From assembly GCF_040822065.1 (NCBI RefSeq), contig NZ_CP162005.1, forward strand, positions 558,001-622,000: a stretch of DNA of 64,000 bases, written 5' to 3'. The translations under genes and the position numbers were made by a program. Positions 44,924 to 54,111 of this stretch are shown in pieces. The stretch is from Pedobacter sp. WC2423 (lineage in GTDB: Bacteria > Bacteroidota > Bacteroidia > Sphingobacteriales > Sphingobacteriaceae). The notes beneath the pieces are model-generated. The model was not told the origin of the DNA. It worked only from the letters and a program-made list of their open reading frames with translations, and ran no database searches. How positions within the stretch are numbered: position 1 is the first letter of the stretch; each line of letters opens with the position of its first letter.

Positions 44924-45851
44924 AGAAACTGCAAATTTAATAGATGAATCTGGTATACTTGCCATTTCAACGCGTTTACAGCGCTTAAGTGAACAGCTTC
45001 GTAAAGATGGGCTACTCCTTTATAAAACTTTTGGGATAGAATTTGAACCGAAATGGTTTCCTGTAATTTATACACTGCAATTCAAATCTCCTTTGAGTAT
45101 CCTGGAGCTTGCGGCAGAAATTGGCTATGCACATCCTTCCACAATCAGTTTGCTGAAAGAGCTGGAGCAGCAAAAGCTGATCAGCTCTTTGCGTGATAAG
45201 AATGATGAACGCAAGCGGCTGATTGTTCTGACAGGCAAGGCCTGGGAATTGATTGAACAGATGAAACCGGTATGGGAAATTATGGTCAAAGTGCTTTCAG
45301 AAATTACTGAGAATGAAAATAGTTTGCTGAAGGCGCTGAATGAGTCCGAAGCACAACTTCGCAAAAAAGGATTTTTAGAACGGGCATTGGTTCTGGTAGA
45401 TCAGCTCAAAAATGAGAAGGTCAGAACTATTATTGAGCCTCTTGAAATGGAGGTTCAGTTAGTAAAAACTACCGAGGGGTTGAAAACTTCGGGTGCTATA
45501 CTGAAGTCAGTTTTAAGGGGAATAAATGGAGATCATTTATTTGCTGTTGCTGCAATTGATCAGTCCTCACACTTTCTGGCAACTGTACATGATCTGCCCG
45601 CAGGAACATGCAGTTATTACAAAACCAAAACAGGATACAAAATCGAAGGGCTCGCTGTACTAGAGCAATACCGGGGAATGGGAGTAGGAAAAGCTTTAAT
45701 TAAAGCAATCACTGCTTCCCCTAACGAGTTCTTTTATGTGCATTCACCGCTTGCTTTGGTGAGTTGGTTTGAAAAAACAGGTTTTTTGAAAAAAGGTAAA
45801 CAACTGGAAGAATCCGGTAATCTTTATTACAAAATGGTTTTTAATACTTAA
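44910..45851 (+). CDS. MarR-GNAT fusion regulator/acetyltransferase
   Basis: 313 residues from the ATG at 44910; it overlaps the preceding stop. The N-terminal 150 residues form a MarR winged helix: FKSPLSILELAAEIGYAHPS (helix-turn-helix) and RDKNDERKRLIVLTGKAWEL (wing with the D-x-R-x-K/R pattern). After a linker, residues 165-313 form a GNAT domain with YKIEGLAVLEQYRGMGVGKA (Q/R-x-x-G-x-G/A) and ALVSWFEKTGF. Such fusions are known in bacteria, but the linked function is mostly untested. It probably represses its own operon through the upstream palindrome. Confidence 0.85.
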   Translation: MMTNKETANLIDESGILAISTRLQRLSEQLRKDGLLLYKTFGIEFEPKWFPVIYTLQFKSPLSILELAAEIGYAHPSTISLLKELEQQKLISSLRDKNDERKRLIVLTGKAWELIEQMKPVWEIMVKVLSEITENENSLLKALNESEAQLRKKGFLERALVLVDQLKNEKVRTIIEPLEMEVQLVKTTEGLKTSGAILKSVLRGINGDHLFAVAAIDQSSHFLATVHDLPAGTCSYYKTKTGYKIEGLAVLEQYRGMGVGKALIKAITASPNEFFYVHSPLALVSWFEKTGFLKKGKQLEESGNLYYKMVFNT

Positions 45852-45875
45852 ATGACTAAGAATCTTTATAATTAC

Positions 45876-45937
45876 TTATTTTATTGTAAAATAAACTTTC
45901 AGTAATAACTGAAAGTTCGATAAATTGTGTATGTTTG
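45876..45937 (+). promoter_or_regulatory. Two abutting inverted repeats and a -7 box before the GbsR-type gene
   Basis: TTATTTTA-TTG-TAAAATAA (45876-45894) is followed at once by AACTTTCAGT-AATA-ACTGAAAGTT (45894-45917), both perfect. TATGTTTG (45930-45937) fits the -7 box just before the ATG. The second repeat covers the -33 position, typical of a repressor site; the first may serve as terminator of the MarR-GNAT gene. Confidence 0.6.
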
Positions 45938-45940
45938 TTT

Positions 45941-46447
45941 ATGGAATTACCAGAAGCAAAACAAAAGTTTATAGAGGCATGGGGTAAATTGGGTTCTGAG
46001 TGGGGGATCAACCGGACTATGGCACAAGTTCATGCCTTATTATTGATTTCACCAGAAGCATTGACTACTGAAGAAATCATGATTACCCTGAGTATTTCAA
46101 GAGGGAATGCAAACATGACGCTCAGAGAATTGATTGGTTGGGGATTAGTGGAAAAACAACATAAAGCAGGAGAGCGTAAAGAGTATTTCTTTGCAGACAA
46201 AGACACTTGGAATATTGCCAGACAAGTAGCTAAAGAGCGAAGAAAAAGAGAACTTGATCCAGTGATCAAAATTCTTGATGAATTGTCTAAAGTGGAGGGG
46301 AATGTAAAAGATCCTGAGTTTATGACCTTTACGAAATCTGTCAAAGACATTAATAAATTGGCGAAAAACGTAGATAAAACTTTAGATACCATGCTTAAGG
46401 CAGAAGAGAGCTGGTTTTGGGGGTCAATATTTAAGATGTTTAAATAA
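45941..46447 (+). CDS. GbsR/MarR-type transcriptional regulator
   Basis: 168 residues from the ATG at 45941. It begins with a helix (KQKFIEAWGKLGSEWGINRT) and then a winged helix: MAQVHALLLISPEALTTEEI, TLSISRGNANMTLRELIGWG and KAGERKEYFFADKD, the pattern of GbsR-like regulators of the MarR superfamily, named for glycine-betaine-synthesis repression. The C-terminal 70 residues form a dimerisation helix pair. It lies first in a unit with the epimerase and SRPBCC genes (40 and 10 bases apart). The window also holds a betaine uptake operon, which might be a target, but that is speculation. Confidence 0.85.
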   Translation: MELPEAKQKFIEAWGKLGSEWGINRTMAQVHALLLISPEALTTEEIMITLSISRGNANMTLRELIGWGLVEKQHKAGERKEYFFADKDTWNIARQVAKERRKRELDPVIKILDELSKVEGNVKDPEFMTFTKSVKDINKLAKNVDKTLDTMLKAEESWFWGSIFKMFK

Positions 46448-46487
46448 ACAAATATTAAAATATTCATTAAGTTTCTAGTCCATTCAA

Positions 46488-47414
46488 ATGAAATACAATA
46501 AAATTATTCTGGCCGGAGGTAATGGTTACCTGGGGCGCGTGTTGACACAATATTATCGGGAACTGGCTACTGAAGTTATCATTCTGAGCAGAACTCAAAA
46601 AGTAGCAGATGAAAATGTTAAAACATTAGTGTGGAATGGAATAGAGGAGGGAGAATGGGCTGATGCATTAGAAGGAGCTGATCTTTTGATTAATCTTTGC
46701 GGTAAAAATGTGAATTGCCGGTATACGGAGAAAAGTAAGAAAGAAATTATTTCCTCAAGGCAGCAGCCAACTGAATTACTCGGTTTGGTTATTGGAAAAA
46801 TGAAGGCCGCCCCAAAACTATGGATCAATGTAACTTCTGCAACTATTTACCGCCATGCAGAAGACCGGCCTCAGGATGAGGAAACGGGAGATATTGGTTA
46901 TGGTTTTTCTATTGATGTGTGCCGGGTATGGGAACGTTCTTTCTTTGAAACTGTTACGCCAAAAACCAGGAAAATTGCTTTGCGTATGGCCATTGTACTG
47001 GGCAGGAACGATGGCGCGTTTCCCCGCCTGCTGAACCTGGTAAAACTTGGATTGGGTGGGCATCAGGGAGATGGTCAGCAATATGTTTCATGGATTCATG
47101 AGCAGGATGCTGCAAAATGTACAGAATGGTTATTACAGCAGGAAGAATTAAGCGGGGTTATTAATTGTGCTGCGCCAGAAGCCATCAGTAACACAGACCT
47201 GATGAAATTGCTCCGCAGGTCTTACGGCATTCCCTTCGGACTTCCTGCCCCTGCCTGGTTACTGGAAATCGGCGCGAAATTCATTGGAACAGAAACAGAA
47301 CTGATCTTAAAAAGCAGGTGGGTTAAGCCCAAACGTCTGTTGGATGGTGGTTATCCTTTTCTATTCTCTAAAGCTGAACATGCTGTGAAAGATATTTTAA
47401 GTATCCGGATTTAA
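46488..47414 (+). CDS. TIGR01777-type NAD(P)-dependent epimerase-like protein
   Basis: 308 residues. An atypical short-chain dehydrogenase fold with GGNGYLGRVL (nucleotide-binding), DLLINLCGKNVNCRYTEKSK, INVTSATIYRHAEDRPQDE and a C-terminal DUF1731-like end (LPAPAWLLEIGAKFIGTE) matches the YfcH/TIGR01777 family. Catalytic Tyr-x3-Lys is not clearly kept, as is usual for this family. Function is unknown across the family. It follows the GbsR-type gene and is ten bases before the SRPBCC gene. Confidence 0.85.
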   Translation: MKYNKIILAGGNGYLGRVLTQYYRELATEVIILSRTQKVADENVKTLVWNGIEEGEWADALEGADLLINLCGKNVNCRYTEKSKKEIISSRQQPTELLGLVIGKMKAAPKLWINVTSATIYRHAEDRPQDEETGDIGYGFSIDVCRVWERSFFETVTPKTRKIALRMAIVLGRNDGAFPRLLNLVKLGLGGHQGDGQQYVSWIHEQDAAKCTEWLLQQEELSGVINCAAPEAISNTDLMKLLRRSYGIPFGLPAPAWLLEIGAKFIGTETELILKSRWVKPKRLLDGGYPFLFSKAEHAVKDILSIRI

Positions 47415-47424
47415 ATTTAAATAT

Positions 47425-48339
47425 ATGCCTCGTAAACCATTCAATTTTTCCTTATTAACAGGAATCCTTTTTTCAAATCTATTTGCCTTATTCATTATCT
47501 GGCTTACCGGTTATTTTATTACGAACAAGAGTGGAGTAATGATTTATTCTGAGTTTGTCATCCTCCCGCTGCTCATGGGAATGATCAATAGCTGGTTCTG
47601 GAAGAGCCTTAATTTGAGCAGCAGGGCAATTGTTGGCTATTCGTGTTTGAGTGGTTTAACAGCAATACTACTCAGTTTTGTTTTTCTGAGAGAAGGGGTC
47701 ATTTGTCTGCTCATCGTTTCTCCGCTGATTTTTTGTTGTATCATCGCTGGTGGATTTATTGGCCGCGTGATCTTGAAAAAACAAAGTCAAAAGCTAAGTG
47801 TGAGTGTCTTTTCCTTAATATTTGTCCTGTTTATTACGGATGCAGTTCAGGAACATCATTATGAGAATATGGTTGCTGATGAAATCATTATTAAAGCAAG
47901 CCCTCAACAAATATGGAAGAATGTAGTTTCATTTGAACCCATAAAGAAGAAAAATAATTATTGGTTATTTAATATCGGCATGCCAAGCCCTGCTGCAACT
48001 ACAGTGACCGGGCATTATAAAGGAGCAGGGCGTAAATGTATTTTTAGTAATGGCTATATTTTCGATGAAAAAATAGCCACTTATGAAGTAAATAAGGAGC
48101 TGACTTTCGATATTATCGGACAGCCGCAGGATCCTGAAATTATGGGACATATTGATATCCTGAAAGGACAATTTATACTCAAAGATAATGGCAACGGTAC
48201 AACTACGCTGGTTGGCAACAGCTGGTATAAATTACATGTTTTTCCGACCTGGTATTACGATATCTGGGCGGAAAGTATTACCAGAAATGTGCATTTAAGA
48301 GTAATGGAACATATTAAAGAACTAAGTGAAAAAAGATAA
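47425..48339 (+). CDS. Four-helix membrane protein with a SRPBCC-like domain
   Basis: 304 residues. Four membrane helices span residues 10-130. From about 155 a helix-grip (SRPBCC) domain begins with ADEIIIKASPQQIWKNVVSF, the typical first strand and helix, and continues with ATTVTGHYKGAGRKCIFSNG and GNSWYKLHVFPTWYYDIWAE. SRPBCC domains bind hydrophobic ligands or act as cyclases or chaperones. The fused membrane part is unusual but recurs in Bacteroidota. Last gene of the GbsR-epimerase unit, before a strong terminator. Confidence 0.7.
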   Translation: MPRKPFNFSLLTGILFSNLFALFIIWLTGYFITNKSGVMIYSEFVILPLLMGMINSWFWKSLNLSSRAIVGYSCLSGLTAILLSFVFLREGVICLLIVSPLIFCCIIAGGFIGRVILKKQSQKLSVSVFSLIFVLFITDAVQEHHYENMVADEIIIKASPQQIWKNVVSFEPIKKKNNYWLFNIGMPSPAATTVTGHYKGAGRKCIFSNGYIFDEKIATYEVNKELTFDIIGQPQDPEIMGHIDILKGQFILKDNGNGTTTLVGNSWYKLHVFPTWYYDIWAESITRNVHLRVMEHIKELSEKR

Positions 48340-48385
48340 GCTTATTCACTCTTTTAAATTTACGCCTCAATAGTTATTTGATTAG

Positions 48386-48417
48386 AAAGGTAGTGAAATT
48401 ATGATTTCACTACCTTT
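48386..48417. terminator. Bidirectional terminator
   Basis: A 14-base-pair perfect stem (48386-48399 with 48404-48417) and a TATG loop lie between two converging genes, with A and T tracts on the outside. Confidence 0.88.
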
Positions 48418-48426
48418 TTTCCTTTT

Positions 48427-48783
48427 TTAATTAATTCCGGTAGGTGTGGAAGATAGCATTCGGTAGCTTAAACCGTTTTCAAAGTGCCCGTCTGCTTTGC
48501 CCTCAATGTATAATTGCAGTATACAAAAACGTAATGAAGCTAACAAGTACGGAAGTAATTTATCGGTTTTTGCATTTTCTCTTTCCTCCCAAAGATTGAT
48601 AAAAACACATTCAGTAATTGATTCAGCGAGCGTGTGATTTTTTATTCTCTTATAAGATTCGTTATAGACTTTCTTCCAATACCGTTCAAAAATTTCTATG
48701 AATGCCAGCCGGTCGCTTTTTTTCAAATGTTCGAGCAGCATAGCATCGCTGAAGTAACTGTAGACGGTTTTTTCTGATTCCAT
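48427..48783 (-). CDS. Sigma-70 region-2-only protein (truncated ECF sigma-like)
   Basis: 118 residues. LAFIEIFERYWKKVYNESYK and RIKNHTLAESITECVFINLW match region 2 (core binding and -10 recognition) of ECF sigma factors of Bacteroidota, and DKLLPYLLASLRFCILQLYI the end of that region. The normal acidic/glutamine pattern in the last helix (AExIVQDVF) is altered to AESITECVF. There is no region 4 and no room for one before the stop. It could be a pseudogene-derived fragment, a core-binding regulator, or an unusual sigma. Transcribed alone on the minus strand. Confidence 0.6.
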   Translation of the reverse strand: MESEKTVYSYFSDAMLLEHLKKSDRLAFIEIFERYWKKVYNESYKRIKNHTLAESITECVFINLWEERENAKTDKLLPYLLASLRFCILQLYIEGKADGHFENGLSYRMLSSTPTGIN

Positions 48784-49000
48784 AGTAATCCTTTTAGGTC
48801 AATATAATTAGCATTTTATTTACCAATTATAAAAAAATAACCGCTAATTATCATCAAAATAAATGTCTGTAATTTAGTTTTTTATAGCTAAAAGCATTTA
48901 AATATAATAATAATGGTTATTTATAATAAGCTTTTTTTATGGCTGCTTCAGCTGAATGTGTTTTGCGATGTTTGATGGTGCAGGCAGAACATAACTTTTA

Positions 49001-49951
49001 TTATTTGATAGTGATTTTCTGAATATAAGCTGCGCCCAAAATTCCAAAAGCATCTGATATGTTTCCTTTAATAGGAACATCCAGCACACCAACAATACCT
49101 TTGGCTGCCTGTAGATCAATACTGTATAAATAATCAAAATAAGCAGCAGATGTTGATTTTACAACTAATGTATACTGTGTGTTTTCAGATTTCAGCGTGG
49201 TATTATCATAATAGATTTCTAAGATAGTTTTATTTCCGTTAAATGTTTTATCTGTTAAAAAAATCCTTCCTGAGTGATCTTTTAAAACATTGAATCTTAC
49301 ATTTTCAGTTCTCTTATCATCAGTGGCAATAATTAATCTGTTAAATTTTTCATCAAAAGTAGTGTCGCGTTTAAGTTCTAAAGCAGGGTTGGTTTTCAAT
49401 AACTCCATAAATTCGGCTTCTGAATTGACTGTTACCTTTTGTCCGTTCGACAGATAATATCTATTTAGTGTATAATGCCTGGCCTTCAGTTCAAAAGTGT
49501 AAAAATCAGGTTCCGCACCGGGGTCAATAATTTCTACATCCATGGAAGTTGAATCCTGTTCAAGCAAATTCAGTTTAAAAGCCGTAGGAATAGTGGTCTC
49601 TGCCTGGTATGTTTTTCCCTGGTACGCAATAGACAGCTTATAATTCTGACCAGCGAAAGCCTTTTTACCCGTGTAATTCCCCTTTCCCTGGTAAAGATAC
49701 TTCTCTAGCAGGTTATTATGCTGATCAAGAAGATTGACTTGCGCAGCTGAAACATCAGGGAATCCAGCTGCACCAGCAGAGAAATCTGAGGTACTCAGGT
49801 TAATGAATCCATTGTCTGCCTGGTTAAGCTCCCCTAATACAACCAATTTAGGATTTTTGGGTGAAATGTCCAGATTTGTTTCTTTCTCACAGCTGCTCAC
49901 AACTAAAAAAAGCAGTAAGGCAAAAATATTTATTTTTCTGTAAATAAACAT
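49001..49951 (-). CDS. DUF4249 lipoprotein
   Basis: 316 residues. The lipoprotein signal ends at VVSSC (about Cys21). The N-terminal region, NPKLVVLGELNQADNGFINL with a following AAQVNLLDQHNNLLEKY beta domain, matches DUF4249, a family almost always encoded next to a TonB receptor in Bacteroidota. Members are thought to assist an outer-membrane receptor, though their task is unknown. Last gene of a sigma/anti-sigma/receptor operon, two bases after the receptor's stop. Confidence 0.85.
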   Translation of the reverse strand: MFIYRKINIFALLLFLVVSSCEKETNLDISPKNPKLVVLGELNQADNGFINLSTSDFSAGAAGFPDVSAAQVNLLDQHNNLLEKYLYQGKGNYTGKKAFAGQNYKLSIAYQGKTYQAETTIPTAFKLNLLEQDSTSMDVEIIDPGAEPDFYTFELKARHYTLNRYYLSNGQKVTVNSEAEFMELLKTNPALELKRDTTFDEKFNRLIIATDDKRTENVRFNVLKDHSGRIFLTDKTFNGNKTILEIYYDNTTLKSENTQYTLVVKSTSAAYFDYLYSIDLQAAKGIVGVLDVPIKGNISDAFGILGAAYIQKITIK

Positions 49952-49953
49952 GA

Positions 49954-52497
49954 CTAAAATTTATAGGTGAACGTAAAATAGGGGATTAATTTTAACTTGA
50001 CTTGTTCCAGAATATTGACTTTATCAGGCGGATTACCAGTTGATACATATAAAGACGACGACGTTGAATTCGCAATCGCATTGTACATTCCTAAAGTCCA
50101 GATTCTCTGGTGTCCGTTACTAAATTTACGGGTAAGATTTAAACCAAGATCAAGCTTGTAATTGTTGCTGAGCGTATAGTTATTTAATCCTGAAATTATA
50201 TAGGTATAGTTCTCTGATTTATTTCCCAGCACTTCGTCAATGTTTTTATGGATGTTTTGTGGTACAGTAACATGCCGGCCGGTAATATAGGTCCAAAGCG
50301 CGGATATTTCCAGCCTTTTACTTAAAGAAGCGTTCAGTGCAATGTTGAAATTATGCCTTAAATCCTGATCTAAAGGAAAGCTTTGTCCCAGATTAAGGGC
50401 CTTAAACTGTCCGGTTGTTTTGGATAGGGTATAGGCCATCTGAAATCGCAGCCAGTTGAGTTGTTGTACATAACTCAATTCTATTCCCTTGCTGATTCCC
50501 TTTCCTGATGCCAGTCTGTCTTCAATTGCCCTGGCAAAATAACCATTCGCAATATCCTGTCCTGAACCCAGAGCCAGTAAGTTATCCATATTTTTATAAT
50601 AGGCCTCTACAGTAAAACTAGTTGTTTTTCCTGCCTGCAAACGATAAGACAGGTTGTAGATCTCAGAGGTCTCTGGTTTAATATTTTTACTGCTGGGAAT
50701 CCTGAATTCTGTGGGAACTGAAAGTCCATTCGTGGTAAATTGATGTATAAATTGCGACATTCTGGAATAAGAAGCAGTGAACACCTGATTATCACTTAAA
50801 TGATAAGAAAATCTTATTCTTGGTTGCAGGGTATTGTAAAATGTCTTCCCGGATTTAAATCCTGTATAGTGTAAGCCTGCTGTTAATTCTGAGCGTTCTC
50901 CAATCTTAACTTCATCTTCGATATAGGCATCCAAATTAAGCGTATTAATCGTGATACTCTCATCTGTGCTCAATCCAACAGGAAAAATAAATGAATTCAT
51001 ACTCACGCCACCTCCAAAATTCAGTTTAAGATCTGGCCTCAAATAATAATTAAAATCACTTTTTAACCCATAATCCTTTACGGTAGTATATATACGTTTT
51101 GGCAGGCCAACCAGAGACGAGACGAGATTTGCATCCAGCGTATTTCTGTACTGACTAAAAGTAGCCGTCGTGTTTTTAAATAGACGCGGGCTTAAAATGC
51201 TATTCCACCTGAATGCGACCAGCCTGTTTCCCCATTTCAGGGTCGATCTTAAAGATTCTGAAATTTTAAGTTCCTCGGGGAAATCTAATTTTTGCCGGTA
51301 AGAATCATTGCCGAAATAAGTACTGATATAAAACCTGTTATTTGGGTTTGCGATATAATTGAGCTTTAAATTAAAGTCTAAAAAATAATAGTATAACCCT
51401 GCGTCTTCCAATGCTTTTGCGCCTAATAGATCCAGCCAGCTTCTTCTGGTATTTAAAGAAAAAGAAGCCTTATCTTTAATAATAGGCCCTTCAAAACCAG
51501 AAGAAGCATACAATAAACCAATGGTTGTATAGCCATGGTATTTTTCCATGTTACCATCTTTGGAACGGACATTCAATACCGAGGAAAGACGACCGCCGTA
51601 TTTTGAAGGAAAATCACTGCGGTAAAAGTCTACACTTTTGAGCACATCGGGATTGAAGATGGAGAACATTCCGTTAAAGTGATTGATATTATAAATGGAG
51701 ATATCATCCAGCGTAACCAGATTCTGATCTGCATTTCCACCTCTTACAAACATACTTACCGAACCACCGGTATTACCTGAAACACCAGGATATAATTGTA
51801 TAGCCCTGATCACGTCTTTTTCTCCCAGAAAGGAGGGGAGTTTATTCGCTGCTTCCAGATCCACATGATCACCGCCAACATTTAAATTGTTCCGGGTTTC
51901 CTGACTTTTTGTAACCACTAATTCGGGCAGGTCTACTCCGGATCTGAGAAAAATGTCCTTCCGGATACTCTCACCTTCCAGATTAACTTTTACACGAACT
52001 GGCGCGTAACCTGTATGGCTAATAACTAACTCATAAACACCTTTTTCAAGACTGATACTATAAAAGCCAAAACCATTGGTTACGGCAATATTATTATTTT
52101 CAGTCTCCGTTATATTGGCACCAATAATGACCTCTGCACTTCCTTCTTCTTTGATAAATCCACTTAATGTAATCAGTCTGGGATTGCTGATAAGTAGTAT
52201 TTTACCTTCATATTCTTTAATTTGAATAGATTCTGCACGTAAAATTTCCTCCAGTAATTCTCCAACTGTTGTGATACGGTTAGATAAAGTTATTTTTCTG
52301 TTCATCCTGATGTCATCAGGATTATAAGTTAATAGGATGCCTGTTTGCTCAACCTGGGTCAGAAAAGAAGAGATTAACCCTTTTCTGTGGCTGATTTTTA
52401 TGGGCGTGTTTAATAGCCCGGTCCTGTTTTGTGCATTTAAAATAACAGGAGCCAGAATTAAAAGTAGGAAAAGATAGAATTTATTCCCTGTTGTCAT
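49954..52497 (-). CDS. STN-domain TonB-dependent receptor
   Basis: 847 residues from the ATG at 52497, overlapping the anti-sigma gene by 17 bases. Signal peptide (ends LNAQ), then an STN secretin-like signalling domain (GLISSFLTQVEQTGILLTY, TVGELLEEILRAES), a carboxypeptidase-like beta sandwich (TLSGFIKEEGSAEVIIGANI), a plug with LPSFLGEKDVIRAIQLYPGV and VRGGNADQNLVTLDDISIYN, and a barrel ending FTYKF. The STN domain contacts the FecR-type protein, so the receptor should signal ligand arrival to the sigma factor. The ligand is unknown. The pairing with DUF4249 is typical. Confidence 0.93.
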   Translation of the reverse strand: MTTGNKFYLFLLLILAPVILNAQNRTGLLNTPIKISHRKGLISSFLTQVEQTGILLTYNPDDIRMNRKITLSNRITTVGELLEEILRAESIQIKEYEGKILLISNPRLITLSGFIKEEGSAEVIIGANITETENNNIAVTNGFGFYSISLEKGVYELVISHTGYAPVRVKVNLEGESIRKDIFLRSGVDLPELVVTKSQETRNNLNVGGDHVDLEAANKLPSFLGEKDVIRAIQLYPGVSGNTGGSVSMFVRGGNADQNLVTLDDISIYNINHFNGMFSIFNPDVLKSVDFYRSDFPSKYGGRLSSVLNVRSKDGNMEKYHGYTTIGLLYASSGFEGPIIKDKASFSLNTRRSWLDLLGAKALEDAGLYYYFLDFNLKLNYIANPNNRFYISTYFGNDSYRQKLDFPEELKISESLRSTLKWGNRLVAFRWNSILSPRLFKNTTATFSQYRNTLDANLVSSLVGLPKRIYTTVKDYGLKSDFNYYLRPDLKLNFGGGVSMNSFIFPVGLSTDESITINTLNLDAYIEDEVKIGERSELTAGLHYTGFKSGKTFYNTLQPRIRFSYHLSDNQVFTASYSRMSQFIHQFTTNGLSVPTEFRIPSSKNIKPETSEIYNLSYRLQAGKTTSFTVEAYYKNMDNLLALGSGQDIANGYFARAIEDRLASGKGISKGIELSYVQQLNWLRFQMAYTLSKTTGQFKALNLGQSFPLDQDLRHNFNIALNASLSKRLEISALWTYITGRHVTVPQNIHKNIDEVLGNKSENYTYIISGLNNYTLSNNYKLDLGLNLTRKFSNGHQRIWTLGMYNAIANSTSSSLYVSTGNPPDKVNILEQVKLKLIPYFTFTYKF

Positions 52498-53473
52498 TCT
52501 CACAGGCTAAATTATGGATTAATATATAATCTTTTTTAACCTCGTAATTAAACTTAAGAATGAGTTTTAGTTCTTCTAATACGCTTTCCAAAGCCTGGTT
52601 CTTAAAAGTTGCTGTCACCGCACACGATGTAGCATTATTATCCAATATAATTTTTCTGTGATAGGTATTTTCAAGTACTTTGACCAGGCTGGACAGCTTT
52701 TCTTTTCTGAAAACTAACATGCCTGTTTTCCATGCATATTCATTCTCAGAAGTGACAGTGTCTTTTTGAAGCTGATCGTTATGTAATGTTCCTCTGTTAC
52801 CTGGTAAAAGCGTAATTGCAAGGCCACGTTTTTCAGTACTGCTGAGTTGTACTTTTCCGGTTCTCACGGTAACTTCAACCTGCGCCTCTGCGGTATTGAC
52901 ATTAAATGATGTACCCAGAACTTTTACCTGTCCTTTTCCGGCATCAATAACAAATGGTCTTGCCGGGTTTTTAGTGACTTCAAAGAACGCTTCTCCTTCA
53001 AGTCTTACCTGCCTTTTATCTCCGGAAAGCAGTTTGAAATATTTTAAAGTACTGTTTGCATTCAAAGTAACCAGAGATCCATCTGGCAGTGTAACCTGCT
53101 TATTGGCAAAGTTGCCTGAGCTGACAGTGATTAAAGGGTTATAATAAGAGCTATAATAGATAAGTGCAAAACTGGTGATCAGGAACAGTGACGCTGCGAT
53201 AGACATCCACCAGCTGCGTTGTCCTGCTGATTTGACTAATTTTACTGTTGGAGTTTGTTTTCCTCTGATTTGAGCGTCTATATTTTGCCAGGCATCATCT
53301 AAGTTGCAATCAGGATTATAAACAGTTTGTTCAGCTTTTGCTATCAATGATTTCAAACGGCTGTACTCCTGCGGATTGGATCTGATCCATTCTTCCACAA
53401 CTACGTTTTGCTCTGGAAGAAGCTCGCCGTTGAAGTGTTTGGCCAGAAGAGAATTAATATCTTGATTTTGCAT
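52481..53473 (-). CDS. FecR-type anti-sigma factor
   Basis: 330 residues. N-terminal cytosolic anti-sigma part, one membrane helix (WWMSIAASLFLITSFALIYY, about 89-108), then the periplasmic FecR domain: NKQVTLPDGSLVTLNANSTL, RQVRLEGEAFFEVTKNPARP, GTSFNVNT and a DUF4974 C-terminal region (LSSLVKVLENTYHRKIILDN). It should hold the ECF sigma until the STN receptor signals. It lies 19 bases after the sigma gene and overlaps the receptor gene. Confidence 0.93.
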   Translation of the reverse strand: MQNQDINSLLAKHFNGELLPEQNVVVEEWIRSNPQEYSRLKSLIAKAEQTVYNPDCNLDDAWQNIDAQIRGKQTPTVKLVKSAGQRSWWMSIAASLFLITSFALIYYSSYYNPLITVSSGNFANKQVTLPDGSLVTLNANSTLKYFKLLSGDKRQVRLEGEAFFEVTKNPARPFVIDAGKGQVKVLGTSFNVNTAEAQVEVTVRTGKVQLSSTEKRGLAITLLPGNRGTLHNDQLQKDTVTSENEYAWKTGMLVFRKEKLSSLVKVLENTYHRKIILDNNATSCAVTATFKNQALESVLEELKLILKFNYEVKKDYILIHNLACENDNRE

Positions 53474-53492
53474 GGTAGCTGTTAAACAAAGA

Positions 53493-54080
53493 TTAAACGT
53501 AAAAATTTAGCATACCCCTATGTTCCAGAAAATAAATTAATGAAAACAAAACAGAAAGGGGAATATAGTGCGTACGGGCAAATTCCCGCATAATACTGAT
53601 CGCTTTACCCATTTGGTTTTCAACTGTTTTAATGGAAATTCCAAGTTCGTTGGCAATTTGCTGATAAGTGAGCTTATCAATCCGGCTCATCCTGAAAATA
53701 GCACCACATTTTGGTGGAAGGAGTGCTAATGCTTCATCAACAAGTGTTTGTATATCTGTACTTTCTTTATCTTCTTCTGCTTCTAATGGGGTGTCGGTTA
53801 TTTTATTGTAAACCATTTCATCCTCCATGGATACCGTATGAACTTTCTTCCTCAGTCTTGAAATGCAATTATTGCGTACCGCAGTAATCAGGTAGTAAAG
53901 TGCATTTTTATCATTGACCATGTCCTGCTTTATTTCCCAGAATTTTACAAATACTTCTTGTACGGCATCCTGACTCTCGTCGGCGTCGGCAAGATATTTA
54001 TAAGCATGCATACATAAAGTTTTGTAATGCAGACGGAATAACTTCTGAAAATCTGAATATAAAGGTTCTTGTATGTGCAT
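53493..54080 (-). CDS. ECF sigma-70 factor (FecI-like)
   Basis: 195 residues from the ATG at 54080, chosen over an in-frame TTG at 54107. Region 2 (LFRLHYKTLCMHAYKYLAD, SQDAVQEVFVKFWEI) and region 4 (LPPKCGAIFRMSRIDKLTYQ, QIANELGISIKTVENQMGKA) are complete. A hydrophobic tail (LSVLFSLIYFLEHRG) follows. It would direct transcription of the downstream operon on signal from the receptor. A TATCTTTG -7 box lies upstream. Confidence 0.93.
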   Translation of the reverse strand: MHIQEPLYSDFQKLFRLHYKTLCMHAYKYLADADESQDAVQEVFVKFWEIKQDMVNDKNALYYLITAVRNNCISRLRKKVHTVSMEDEMVYNKITDTPLEAEEDKESTDIQTLVDEALALLPPKCGAIFRMSRIDKLTYQQIANELGISIKTVENQMGKAISIMREFARTHYIPLSVLFSLIYFLEHRGMLNFYV

Positions 54081-54111
54081 ATAGTAATACCCAGTATGGG
54101 CCTGCAATTGA

